Positions 17,198-25,254 of a DNA stretch of 64,000 nt are shown piece after piece. The notes beneath the pieces were generated by a model. It worked only from the letters and a program-made list of their open reading frames with translations. It was not told where the DNA came from and did no database searches. How positions within the stretch are numbered: the first letter of the stretch is position 1; each line of letters opens with the position of its first letter. Made by a program: the position numbers and the translations under genes. The stretch comes from Anaerolineales bacterium (GTDB taxonomy: Bacteria; Chloroflexota; Anaerolineae; Anaerolineales; Villigracilaceae), in the NCBI GenBank assembly GCA_015075275.1, contig JABTUU010000001.1, forward strand, positions 1,467,216 through 1,531,215. Direction: 5' to 3'.

Positions 17198-18040
17198 ATG
17201 TCCTTCAATACATATTCATCCATCGCGCGCGCCGGCGACCTCGCTCAACTCGTCGGCTTGCGGCACAAACATTTCATCCTCACGCTCGAGTCGGGTGCAA
17301 AGTTCGAAACGCATCGCGGCATTCTGCAACACGACGACCTGATCGGCAAAGAATGGGGGATGCAAGTGTTCAGTCACCTCGGCGCGCCGTTCTTCCTGCT
17401 CCAACCCTCGCTCGCGGATTTGCTCATCCACCTGCCGCGCACCACGCAGATCATGTATCCGAAAGACATCGGCTTTATCCTTGTGACGATGGGCGTGGGT
17501 CCCGGTCAAAAAGTGATGGAAGCCGGTTCAGGCTCCGGTTCGATGACCACCGCGCTCGCGTATGCGGTCGGCGCCGAGGGACGCGTGGTCTCGTACGAGA
17601 TCAAGCCCGACACGCAGAACCTCGCACGGAAGAATCTCAACCGCTTCGGGCTCGCCTCGCGCGTAGACTTCAAACTGCGCGACATCGCGGAGGGCTTCGA
17701 CGAAACCGACGCCGACTCGTTCTTCCTCGACGTGCCGAATCCGTACGACTACATCGCGCAAGTCCGCGCAGCGCTCAAGCCCGGCGGATTCCTATGCTGT
17801 CTCATGCCGACGTTCAACCAAGTGGAGAAAGTTTTACAAGCATTGCGTCAGAACAACTTCGCCTTCATTGAAGTATGCGAAATTTTATTGCGTTACTTCA
17901 AGCCTGAACCTTCGCGTCTGCGTCCAACAGATCGCATGGTCGCGCACACGGGCTTTCTCGCCTTTGCGCGCAAGATCGAGCCAAATGCCGACCCGCGCGG
18001 AAAGGAACTGATTAAAGAAATTTCAGAAGGAGATAGCTAA
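17198..18040 (+). CDS. trmI: tRNA (adenine-58-N1)-methyltransferase TrmI
   Basis: A 280-residue class I SAM-dependent methyltransferase of the TrmI family, which makes m1A58 in the tRNA T loop. A small N-terminal barrel domain (about 1-70) precedes the catalytic domain. The SAM motif is MEAGSGSGSM (107-116), then YEIKPD, with the active-site acidic motif in LDVPNPYDYI. Length matches the family (about 260-280). Its stop overlaps the next ATG (TAATG), coupling it to the zinc-ribbon protein. Confidence 0.9.
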   Translation: MSFNTYSSIARAGDLAQLVGLRHKHFILTLESGAKFETHRGILQHDDLIGKEWGMQVFSHLGAPFFLLQPSLADLLIHLPRTTQIMYPKDIGFILVTMGVGPGQKVMEAGSGSGSMTTALAYAVGAEGRVVSYEIKPDTQNLARKNLNRFGLASRVDFKLRDIAEGFDETDADSFFLDVPNPYDYIAQVRAALKPGGFLCCLMPTFNQVEKVLQALRQNNFAFIEVCEILLRYFKPEPSRLRPTDRMVAHTGFLAFARKIEPNADPRGKELIKEISEGDS

Positions 18041-18585
18041 TGCGTCGAGCATTCCGTCGCCAAGCCAGAAAAGCGTTCGCAAGACAAGTCCCGCCGATTC
18101 TTCAAGAAGCCAACCTCGCCTTCGACAAGGGAGAGTTTGGACGCGCCGCCGAACTCTTCGAGCGGATCGCCGCAGGCGCCGACGCACGCGGAGGACCGCG
18201 CGCTCCGCTGCTCCATTTGCAAGCGGGACGCGCGCGCGTTCTCGCCGGTCAAACTGCGCTGGGCATTCCTTCCCTCAAACGCGGACTAACCCTGCTCGCC
18301 GAACGTCAACAAATTCGACGGCTGTACAACACGAAAGATCGCATCGCGAACGAACTCAAAGCGCGAGGTCTGATGAACGAAGCCGCAGATATTGAAGCGT
18401 GGGTCAAAGACATCGCCCCGTCCGCTTCCGAATTTGAAACACAGTCCTCTATTTTAAAGAAACACGTCCTGCCGACTCATTGCCCGCAATGCGGCGCGGC
18501 GTTGCGACCCGATGAAGTGGAATGGCTGGACGAGACCACGGCGGAGTGTGGTTATTGCGGAAGCCCGGTTCACGAGCAAAATTAA
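18040..18585 (+). CDS. Helical-repeat protein with C-terminal zinc ribbon
   Basis: A 181-residue protein of unknown function. The N-terminal 125 residues are helical and resemble two to three TPR-like hairpins (FDKGEFGRAAELFERIA). A C-terminal zinc ribbon is formed by Cys148, Cys151, Cys170 and Cys173 (CPQCG and CGYCG). The basic N-terminus MRRAFRRQARKAFARQ could touch nucleic acid or membrane. It is coupled to trmI, which hints at an RNA-linked role, but that is a guess from position. Confidence 0.7.
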   Translation: MRRAFRRQARKAFARQVPPILQEANLAFDKGEFGRAAELFERIAAGADARGGPRAPLLHLQAGRARVLAGQTALGIPSLKRGLTLLAERQQIRRLYNTKDRIANELKARGLMNEAADIEAWVKDIAPSASEFETQSSILKKHVLPTHCPQCGAALRPDEVEWLDETTAECGYCGSPVHEQN

Positions 18586-18686
18586 CCGTAAAGCGCACAA
18601 CACTGGCGCTTGACGCAAGCACGGGTGAGAACTCCAAGTTTTTTTCCTCCTTCCACGTTCTTCTGTTCTTCACCTTATTCCTTATA

Positions 18687-19283
18687 ATGAACTTCACCGA
18701 AGACTTTATCTCCCAACGATTACAGCAAGCCCTCGCCGCTGCGAATCCCTCCTCCGACGGGTACGCGGAAATTGACGTCGCCGACAAATCGAAACTCAAA
18801 TGTGCGGCGGTTCTTCTGCCGCTTGTGCGACAAGATGACAAGTGGCACATTCTCTTCACGCGCCGGACCGATAATGTCGAGTCGCATAAGGGGCAAGTCT
18901 CTTTTCCCGGCGGCGCCTGCGATGAAGGCGAAACAACTCCTGAACAGACCGCCCTGCGCGAGGTGGAAGAGGAGATCGGCATTCAGGCTCGCGACATAAA
19001 AATTATAGGACGCATGACGACCCTCGTTACTATTTCTTTTTTTCGCGTCACGCCGATTGTGGGCGTGATGAACTGGCCCGCCGTTTTCCGCATCGGCAGA
19101 GACGAAGTAGCGCGCGTCTTCACAATTCCGCTGGAGTGGCTGGCAGACGCGTCGAACCGCTGGCAGTTCGATATTCCGGGACAGAATCGTTCCATCATCG
19201 CCTACCACCCCTACGACGGCGAGCTGCTCTGGGGCGCTACCGCGCGTATGACAGTGGATTTCTTAAGCGCGCTGGGGCTATGA
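18687..19283 (+). CDS. Nudix hydrolase, CoA pyrophosphatase type
   Basis: A 198-residue Nudix enzyme. The Nudix box spans about 75-99 (FPGGACDEGET ... REVEEEIGI), and directly before it is the CoAse-type motif ESHKGQVSFPGG (65-76), which marks the NudL-like CoA/acyl-CoA diphosphatase group. The start MNFTED is chosen since upstream codons in the same frame translate to an implausible leader crossing the previous gene. TATAAT overlaps this ATG, so initiation could in principle be elsewhere. Transcription ends at the bidirectional terminator shared with the L25 gene. Confidence 0.85.
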   Translation: MNFTEDFISQRLQQALAAANPSSDGYAEIDVADKSKLKCAAVLLPLVRQDDKWHILFTRRTDNVESHKGQVSFPGGACDEGETTPEQTALREVEEEIGIQARDIKIIGRMTTLVTISFFRVTPIVGVMNWPAVFRIGRDEVARVFTIPLEWLADASNRWQFDIPGQNRSIIAYHPYDGELLWGATARMTVDFLSALGL

Positions 19284-19328
19284 GGCAATGCCTCAAAAAT
19301 CAACGTTGCAATTCAAAGTAAAGGAATT

Positions 19329-19362
19329 AAAAAACTTCCCGGCTGTCGTCGGGAAGTTTTTT
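19329..19362. terminator. Bidirectional intrinsic terminator
   Basis: AAAAAACTTCCCG and CGGGAAGTTTTTT form a perfect 13-bp stem with an 8-nt loop between the convergent Nudix and L25 genes. The A and T tracts allow it to work on both strands. Confidence 0.85.
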
Positions 19363-19378
19363 AATCATAGAGATCAGA

Positions 19379-20053
19379 TTACTTGCTTTCAGAACCTTCT
19401 TCGTCTTTCTTGCCGCGCTCTACAGACAACTCAGGCTCGGAGGATGAAGGAGTTCCCGCCGCAACCGCGCCTTCTGCGCCTGCCGCCGCATCTTCCTCAA
19501 TCTTCGGCGGAGTCGCCACGACGATCATAGTTTCAGGATCTTCGATCACGCGAATTTTATCTGAGAGTTGAAGGTCTTTAACGCGCACACCGTCGCCGAT
19601 CTTTTCGAGAACGGCAATATCCACGATAACCCGTTCGGGGAGGTCGGCTGGCAAGCACTCCACATTAAGCGATTCGAGGTTTTGCACCAATACGGCGCTA
19701 AAGTCCTTTACCGCCAACGAAGCGCCCGTTAACTGAATGCTGACGGAAGCGCGCAGTTTCTCGTTCTGCGAAACCGCCAAAAAGTCCACGTGTAGAAGGC
19801 GGTTTTTGATATAGTCGCGTTGCTTCTCGCGCACCAATACAAGATGCTCTTCGCCTCCCAAACTGATCGTCACAAAACTAGAGGATGAGATCTTGCTCAG
19901 CGTTAACGAAGCGCTATGCGCGTCCAAATTAATGCTGACCGGCTTAATATGACGACCGTAAATGACCGCCGGCAATTTCCCATCGCGGCGCAACGTTTTG
20001 ACCTGCTTGCCGATCGTCTCGCGTTTTTCCGCTTGTAGTACAACTTTCTCCAT
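19379..20053 (-). CDS. rplY: 50S ribosomal protein L25 (CTC form)
   Basis: A 224-residue L25 of the long TL5/CTC type, which binds 5S rRNA in the large subunit. The N-terminal L25 domain (about 1-92, with GKLPAVIYGR) is followed by the beta-barrel C domain (about 95-190), and a Glu/Ala-rich acidic tail. The start MEKVVLQ at 20053 has GAGGAG 7 nt upstream and replaces an ATG eight codons earlier. It is transcribed alone and ends at the bidirectional terminator. Confidence 0.93.
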   Translation of the reverse strand: MEKVVLQAEKRETIGKQVKTLRRDGKLPAVIYGRHIKPVSINLDAHSASLTLSKISSSSFVTISLGGEEHLVLVREKQRDYIKNRLLHVDFLAVSQNEKLRASVSIQLTGASLAVKDFSAVLVQNLESLNVECLPADLPERVIVDIAVLEKIGDGVRVKDLQLSDKIRVIEDPETMIVVATPPKIEEDAAAGAEGAVAAGTPSSSEPELSVERGKKDEEGSESK

Positions 20054-20152
20054 CGTTTCTCCTCGAGCGCCTCTCACCTCGTCAGACGCGGTTACCTTCG
20101 CTCTATGAAATAAATTTCTGCGACAGCGACGACCGTCGCTGGTACATTTGTT

Positions 20153-20674
20153 TTAATTTCGCCGCAATAAAAAGCGACCCAATAATAACATTAATCCGCC
20201 GAACAGTCCGCCGACCAGCCCGGCGATCAACGCGCCGCGCGCATCCAGTATCGTCGTAACGTCGCCCTGCACGTTCCGCGCCAACAACAGGGTTGTGCGG
20301 ACGTTCTCCGCACGGACCTCGTGCGCCGTCATATAGCCGACCGCGCCGTGCTGGATTTCCACATTGCCCGCCGCAAGGACGCCGACGCAACTATCCGTCG
20401 AAACGTTCTCCGCTTGGACGAAGCCCGCCGCGCTCTGCTCGACCGAGACATTCTCTGCGCGAACAGCTCCCAACGCGCTTTGCCGCGCATGGACCAAGGT
20501 TGCCTTCACGTTGCCAGCCGCGCTCTGGTGCAATTCCACTTCATCGGCGGTGATCGTCTCCGCGTCGGCTTGGTGCATCTGCACCCTCTCGGCGTGAACA
20601 GATTGAACATCTGCGTGCATGATGTTCGTCGCCTGCGAAGATTCGAACTCTGGCAGTTCTTCTGGCTCAACCAT
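20153..20674 (-). CDS. Repeat-built protein with C-terminal membrane anchor
   Basis: A 173-residue protein of no recognised family. Residues about 15-140 are degenerate repeats of 16-17 residues around the pattern V-x-A-E-x-V-x-x-x-Q-S-A-x-G (for example HQSAAGNV, EQSAAGFV, HGAVGYM), which suggests a beta-solenoid. The end is a Gly-rich hydrophobic helix (LIAGLVGGLFGGLMLLLG) and a basic tail, so it is anchored by the C-terminus with the repeats probably facing the cytoplasm. It may be a scaffold in the style of bactofilins. The start MVEPEELPEF is preferred over an earlier ATG with a low-quality leader. Confidence 0.6.
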   Translation of the reverse strand: MVEPEELPEFESSQATNIMHADVQSVHAERVQMHQADAETITADEVELHQSAAGNVKATLVHARQSALGAVRAENVSVEQSAAGFVQAENVSTDSCVGVLAAGNVEIQHGAVGYMTAHEVRAENVRTTLLLARNVQGDVTTILDARGALIAGLVGGLFGGLMLLLGRFLLRRN

Positions 20675-20822
20675 AGCGGGCGAGATTTTACCATAGAAAA
20701 CCTCTCCGTCCTGAGCGGAGCGAGGAGTGGCGCTGGAGCGCCATTGCAACGAACGTAGTCGAAGGACAGTTGCTTGCCATCCCACGCTTCGACTACCAGA
20801 CTGACGAGCACAGTCCCTCCGC

Positions 20823-21437
20823 TCAGCGCGGACGCTGTTTCTTCATCGCCTTCGCCACCCCATGCGACATTTCATCGTCCCGCTCTTCAAGTTTCACGAC
20901 GATGTTTCGATAATCCTCGTCGTTTCGATTCTGGCTCAATTTGTAGTTCGCATCAAACCCCGTTACCTCGATCTGAAACGCGACGATACCTTTGATTTCC
21001 TTCGCCACAAAATCTTGCGGCAAGGTTTCCATCTTGTAATGGCTTGCCGCCTCGTGGCGGTCAACCAGCCGCTTGAGGATTTGATACGCCTCGTCATACT
21101 CTTCGACGATTCGCGGCTTGCCATAGACATGTACCGCCTGATAATTCCACGTCGGCACGTTGACGTGGTTGTACCATGTTGGCGAAATATACGTGTGCGG
21201 ACCGTGAAAAATGGTCAACACTTCCACATCTCGTTCAAATATCTTCCACAACGGATTCACCCTCGACATGTGCCCGTTGATGAAAATCCGCTCACCTTCC
21301 TCAAAGACCTCCACCAACAAATGACTCGCCGTCGGCTTCTCGCCATCATACGCCACCACAACTGCAAATTCATTCTGGCGCATAAACTCGATAATTTTCT
21401 CTCGATCTTCTTCACGATACAACTTCGGCGTATACAT
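20823..21437 (-). CDS. FMN-binding PaiB-like protein
   Basis: A 204-residue protein of the PaiB/FMN-binding negative transcriptional regulator family. It begins MYTPKLYREEDREKI and has the split-barrel motifs TASHLLVEV, GHMSRVNP and a C-terminal ASHYKME/KGIVAFQIEV region. In Bacillus PaiB is linked to control of proteases and sporulation; in most bacteria the role is unknown and FMN binding is predicted. A simple repeat-like spacer lies upstream. Confidence 0.85.
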   Translation of the reverse strand: MYTPKLYREEDREKIIEFMRQNEFAVVVAYDGEKPTASHLLVEVFEEGERIFINGHMSRVNPLWKIFERDVEVLTIFHGPHTYISPTWYNHVNVPTWNYQAVHVYGKPRIVEEYDEAYQILKRLVDRHEAASHYKMETLPQDFVAKEIKGIVAFQIEVTGFDANYKLSQNRNDEDYRNIVVKLEERDDEMSHGVAKAMKKQRPR

Positions 21438-21480
21438 ACAACTCCTTTATTAAGAGAAAGTATAACATCCGCCCAACGGC

Positions 21481-21555
21481 AATCTCCAATCTCTAGTCTC
21501 CAGTCTCCAATCTCTGCTCCTCAAATTCTCTAATTCTCCCAATTCTCTTCCTGCC
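21481..21555. repeat. Low-complexity intergenic repeat (CAATCTC / AATTCTC type)
   Basis: A CT-rich stretch made of variants of CTCCAATCTCT and CAAATTCTC. It shares the 13-mer TCTCCAATCTCTG with the inverted repeat at 28483-28512, and a similar sequence appears inside the GT39-like gene near 60930-60990. It lies in the gap between divergent genes. Confidence 0.55.
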
Positions 21556-21563
21556 TCAAACGG

Positions 21564-21569
21564 TATAAT
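21564..21569 (+). promoter_or_regulatory. Candidate -10 box of a leaderless promoter
   Basis: TATAAT, 8 nt before the ATG of the fused MFS/spermidine synthase gene, with no Shine-Dalgarno site. Confidence 0.45.
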
Positions 21570-21577
21570 CCCCTCCA

Positions 21578-23128
21578 ATGAAAAAATATCTCCTCTTCAC
21601 CGTCTTCATCTCAGGCATGACCACCCTCGCCGCCGAACTCGCGGCGGGACGTCTCATCGGAAACGTGTTCGGCACGAGCAACATCGTTTGGGCGAGCATC
21701 ATCGGGCTGATCCTCATCTACCTCACGCTTGGATATTTCCTCGGCGGCAAATGGGCGGATGCGAACCCGACTCCCGCCGCGATGTATCGCGTCCTTGCAT
21801 GGGGCGCGTTCACGCTGGGACTCGTCCCATACATTGCGAGTCCCGTTTTGCGAGCCGCCGCGACCGCGTTCGACTCATTGCAAGTTGGAATCCTAGGCGC
21901 GTCGTTTGTCGCGGTGTTGATTCTATTCATTATCCCCATCACGTTGCTCGGAACGATCTCACCATACGCGATTCGATTAACCGTTGACGACACCTCTCGC
22001 GCGGGACAAATCTCAGGTCAAATTTACGCGATCTCAACCCTCGGCTCATTCATCGGGACATTTTTGCCGACACTCATAACCATCCCCGCGATTGGGACAA
22101 AAAATACATTCCTGTTATTCAGTATGATTCTCTTACTGGTCGCGCTCGTTGGGCTGGCGCGCTTTGCCAGCCAACGCGACATGCTCAAACATATTTGGAT
22201 GCCGTTCGTGTTGGTCACGCTTGCATTACTCACTGCGAATCAATCGTTGAAAACGAACGCGGCACAAGTTTATGAAACCGAGTCGGCGTACAACTACATC
22301 GAAGTTCTCAATCAAAACGGCTTCACGATCCTACGTCTCAACGAGGGACAGGGCGTTCACTCCATCTACAGTCCCGACACACTGCAATACAACGGACCGT
22401 GGGATCAATTCCTCGTCAGCCCATATTTTTATGCGAACCGCAAACCATCGGATATCAAACACGTTGCCATCGTCGGTCTCGCGGCGGGGACGACCGCGCA
22501 GCAGATGACCGCCGTGTATGGAAACATTCCCATTGACGGCTACGAACTCGACCCGAAGATCGTCGAGGTGGGGAAAAAATATTTCGACATGAACATACCC
22601 AATCTGAACGTCATCATCGGCGACGGGCGCCTAAACCTCGAACGAAGCGAGCAAAAGTATGACATCATCGCCGTGGATGCCTACCGCCCGCCGTACATCC
22701 CTCCGCACATGACAACGCAGGAATTCTTCGAGATCTGCGCCTCACACCTGACGGAGAACGGGGTGCTAACCATCAACTCTGCCTCCGTCCCCGGCGACCG
22801 ACGCCTCATCAACGGACTCGCCACCACGATGGCAACCGTCTTCCCTTCCATTTACACGGTGGATATCCCCGGTTCGCTCAACACAATGATCTTCGCCACT
22901 AAGCAGGAAACCATCCCTGAAAATTTTGCAATGAATTTGCTGGCATTATCCAATGACCCGTCAGTCAATCCGTTGCTTATCACAACCATGCAAGTGACAT
23001 TCGCCAACCTCAAAACAGATTACGAGACCACAACTGTGTTCACCGACGATCACGCACCCATCGAGTGGATCGTCAACGATATGGTGATTCGGTTTATTTT
23101 GGAGGGAGGAACAGAGTATTTAGAGTAG
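21578..23128 (+). CDS. Fused MFS / spermidine synthase-like protein
   Basis: A 516-residue fusion. The first 205 residues are about seven hydrophobic helices of the transporter-like half. The C-terminal half (about 225-500) is a spermidine-synthase-type Rossmann fold: VGLAAGTTAQQM, then YELDPKIVEVGKKYF as nucleotide-site acidic strand, DGRLNL and VDAYRPPYIP where the aminopropyl transfer site would be. The glycine motif is less canonical than in SpeE, so it may use a different substrate. Such fusions are common in Chloroflexota and their biochemistry is unsettled. Confidence 0.85.
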   Translation: MKKYLLFTVFISGMTTLAAELAAGRLIGNVFGTSNIVWASIIGLILIYLTLGYFLGGKWADANPTPAAMYRVLAWGAFTLGLVPYIASPVLRAAATAFDSLQVGILGASFVAVLILFIIPITLLGTISPYAIRLTVDDTSRAGQISGQIYAISTLGSFIGTFLPTLITIPAIGTKNTFLLFSMILLLVALVGLARFASQRDMLKHIWMPFVLVTLALLTANQSLKTNAAQVYETESAYNYIEVLNQNGFTILRLNEGQGVHSIYSPDTLQYNGPWDQFLVSPYFYANRKPSDIKHVAIVGLAAGTTAQQMTAVYGNIPIDGYELDPKIVEVGKKYFDMNIPNLNVIIGDGRLNLERSEQKYDIIAVDAYRPPYIPPHMTTQEFFEICASHLTENGVLTINSASVPGDRRLINGLATTMATVFPSIYTVDIPGSLNTMIFATKQETIPENFAMNLLALSNDPSVNPLLITTMQVTFANLKTDYETTTVFTDDHAPIEWIVNDMVIRFILEGGTEYLE

Positions 23129-23136
23129 GAAATATA

Positions 23137-24402
23137 TTATGGTTCGATAACAAATAATGCCTGCGAGTCGGACTCTATGCCAAATCCTTGCACCGCCAAA
23201 TATTTACCATCCGACGACCACCAAGCGCGGTCAATCTGGTAACCCGACGCCTGCCATATCCCAAATGTCTCGCCGCCTGGGAAATCCAAAATATCTACTA
23301 CTCCTTTGTCCACAAAAACCATTCTACTAGCTTCCTCAGAAAAGCCTGCGAATCCCTTCCCTTCTGCCAACTTCAAAGCCGTTCTATCGGGAGGATCAAG
23401 AGCACGAATCCAGAAATCGGGATTTTCTTCACTTAGCTTTGATGTGAGGTAACTCAGGAAAAGCCACTCTCCATCAGATGAGATGCTTGAGCCGTTGACA
23501 ATCCAAGATCTATAAAAAGGAAGTTCCTCAACAATATCCAACTCACTATGATAGAGCAAAAGCGGCGAGCCCGGAGGACCATTCCACAGTTCAAAGAGCA
23601 GATGATACTCACCTGTAGTCAAGTTAGTATAACGGGCAACATGAGTGACATATCCTACATTCTGAACATTCAACCCCAACAGATCATGTACTACACTACC
23701 CACCTTACCATCAGGGACGGATACATATAGTGCTCCTCGATCAACATCAAGACCAACCAGATACAACTCATTATTGAGCCACCCACTCTCAGCCCACGCG
23801 TGAGGACTACCATCCCATTTTACAGAGGCAACGATTTGGTCCATCGAAATTTCGGTGATTGTTGTAACATTGTGTATAAGTTCCCCTTCCCAGTCACTGA
23901 CAGTTGTGTCCACACGATAGCGACCACTTGGTGAAAGTTGACCTTCTTCTTTTTCAAAGATTGCAGAACTATCAACTGAAGAGAATGTCTCACAAGGTAC
24001 GCCGCTAGAAGCAACTTTTCCCGAATTCTGAACAGCAATTGGATTATTACCTTCCACCCAAAGCACATTGCCGCTAAAAATATCATTGGAATCAACTTCT
24101 TCGTGCTCGCAAACTTTACCGGACTGAGCTTCCACGAATGCAAGATGAGCGGGCAAATCGTCTCCATCTGCAAACCAATACGCAATCCAGCGACTATTTG
24201 GTGACCAACTGTCGAAGCGTAATCGCGGACTATTAACCAAGGGTTCAATAATATGGGGGCTTAAAGTTCCTGTTGGATAAGGCGTATGCGTTATCGTTTG
24301 TATTACCCTAGACGAATCGGGGATTGCACAAGCATCGGTTATGAATAATACAATAAAAGCAACTATCAACAATATACTAAATTGATGTTTTGATAGCATC
24401 AT
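23137..24402 (-). CDS. Beta-propeller lipoprotein of the accessory island
   Basis: A 421-residue secreted protein. A hydrophobic N-terminus leads to FITDAC, a plausible lipobox. The body has repeated TolB/WD40-like blades marked by SPNSRWIAYW near the start, SPSGRYRV, SSDGEWLFLS and SSDGKYLAVQG near the end. No catalytic residues are recognised. It overlaps the MauD-like gene by 26 nt and is the last gene of the island operon. Its base composition is visibly AT-richer than the flanking genes. A substrate-binding or structural role on the cell surface is inferred. Confidence 0.65.
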   Translation of the reverse strand: MMLSKHQFSILLIVAFIVLFITDACAIPDSSRVIQTITHTPYPTGTLSPHIIEPLVNSPRLRFDSWSPNSRWIAYWFADGDDLPAHLAFVEAQSGKVCEHEEVDSNDIFSGNVLWVEGNNPIAVQNSGKVASSGVPCETFSSVDSSAIFEKEEGQLSPSGRYRVDTTVSDWEGELIHNVTTITEISMDQIVASVKWDGSPHAWAESGWLNNELYLVGLDVDRGALYVSVPDGKVGSVVHDLLGLNVQNVGYVTHVARYTNLTTGEYHLLFELWNGPPGSPLLLYHSELDIVEELPFYRSWIVNGSSISSDGEWLFLSYLTSKLSEENPDFWIRALDPPDRTALKLAEGKGFAGFSEEASRMVFVDKGVVDILDFPGGETFGIWQASGYQIDRAWWSSDGKYLAVQGFGIESDSQALFVIEP

Positions 24403-24586
24403 CTCTTTCGCTTTCTTGTTCACCGCGCACTGAACTGTCCGAAACGGTTTTGGATAAATAAGGTAATAAAAACTCCACATATTTATGTAAAGCCTCTACT
24501 TCACGGGCCAAAGCAATTATTATTAAACCACCCGCAATCACAAGCAACCATAACACGATATAGCTCACAAGCCAAAAGCCAGTCAT
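24377..24586 (-). CDS. MauD-like membrane anchor without thioredoxin domain
   Basis: A 69-residue single-helix protein: MTGFWLVSYIVLWLLVIAGG, then a helical tail ALAREVEALHKYVEFLLPYL and a charged end. The helix and following ALAR-x-V/I-x-x-LH pattern match the N-terminus of MauD-type proteins, which normally continue into a thioredoxin domain of about 130 residues; here it stops before that. Its ATG overlaps the stop of the preceding gene (TAATG). The match is short, so it is only suggestive. Confidence 0.5.
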   Translation of the reverse strand: MTGFWLVSYIVLWLLVIAGGLIIIALAREVEALHKYVEFLLPYLSKTVSDSSVRGEQESERDDAIKTSI

Positions 24587-24783
24587 TATTCCTCCAGAGG
24601 CATCAATAGAACCAAACGAAACAATTGTCTGACAAGCAAGATGAGCACCAATACTCCGAGACATGTAAGCACAAGTGGAAGAAATGTTCCATCAATAGAC
24701 AATCTCTCCAAAATGAGCGGGCGATTATCTAGAGCTAATAATCCACCACCCCAGAGCATGATACACAAAGCCATCGTCAGCAA
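24586..24783 (-). CDS. Small two-helix membrane protein of the island
   Basis: About 65 residues with two hydrophobic helices (ALCIMLWGGGLLAL and LPLVLTCLGVLVLILLV) separated by a polar loop with NRPLILERLS. The start is uncertain: TTG at 24783, ATG at 24774, or a non-ATG start further up, as the frame stays open to the MauE-like stop. It sits between the MauE-like and MauD-like genes and is coupled to the latter. No family is recognised. Confidence 0.5.
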   Translation of the reverse strand: MLTMALCIMLWGGGLLALDNRPLILERLSIDGTFLPLVLTCLGVLVLILLVRQLFRLVLLMPLEE

Positions 24784-24819
24784 AAGAAAATTACGACTAA
24801 CGAGTTTAATGCTAATTTT

Positions 24820-25161
24820 TTAATTATGTTTGACCCCGAAGCACCCGCACTCTAAATCGGGATGTCTACGGATTAAACTCAAGCCTACAACAATGGTAAA
24901 AATTATTAGGAGAAATCCACATAATGCCGCTGCCGCCTGACTTTGCCAGCCTAGCAACAGCATGATAGCAACTATTATAATGAGGCTACCAGCAACTGGT
25001 TGAAGCCATGAACTGGGAATCAATTTAAAAGTTGCGAGCACGTCAACGAAGTGGTAGCGCTCACTTGCTTTTCCAACAAATGACACTAAAAAAATTGACC
25101 CGAGAAGCAGGCGAAAGATTGTTAATATCAAAGATTGTACGTCTATATTTAAAAACATCAT
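24820..25161 (-). CDS. MauE-like DoxX-family membrane protein
   Basis: A 113-residue protein with four predicted helices, of the DoxX/MauE group. The C-terminal motif ECGCFG is characteristic of MauE proteins, which help form disulfides in the small subunit of methylamine dehydrogenase, and of related VKOR-linked proteins. Other DoxX-like features are the N-terminal LLLGSIFLVSFVGKASE and the basic LIRRHPD before the Cys motif. No methylamine dehydrogenase genes are recognisable, so its partner is more likely the Cys-rich protein just upstream. Confidence 0.75.
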   Translation of the reverse strand: MMFLNIDVQSLILTIFRLLLGSIFLVSFVGKASERYHFVDVLATFKLIPSSWLQPVAGSLIIIVAIMLLLGWQSQAAAALCGFLLIIFTIVVGLSLIRRHPDLECGCFGVKHN

Positions 25162-25200
25162 CGGTTTACTTTTACAAAGTTTTTATAAAATTAAGAAATT

Positions 25201-25228
25201 ATTTCCCCGCCGGAAATTGCGGGGAAAT
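25201..25228 (-). terminator. Strong hairpin between Cys-rich and MauE-like genes
   Basis: ATTTCCCCGC and GCGGGGAAAT form a perfect 10-bp stem with an 8-nt loop. On the minus strand AATTTCTTAATTTTA follows, so it may end part of the transcripts and lower expression of the membrane genes relative to the Cys-rich gene. Confidence 0.6.
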
Positions 25229-25254
25229 CTCATTACAAGCGAGAATAACAGACA

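Noticed and set aside
18683..18688. TATAAT as a leaderless promoter for the Nudix gene
   Set aside because: The box overlaps the chosen ATG, so transcription would start downstream of it; kept only as a note on start uncertainty.
21481..21555. Possible CRISPR-like array because of recurring CAATCTC units
   Set aside because: Units are short, irregular and without unique spacers; no cas genes are in the window.
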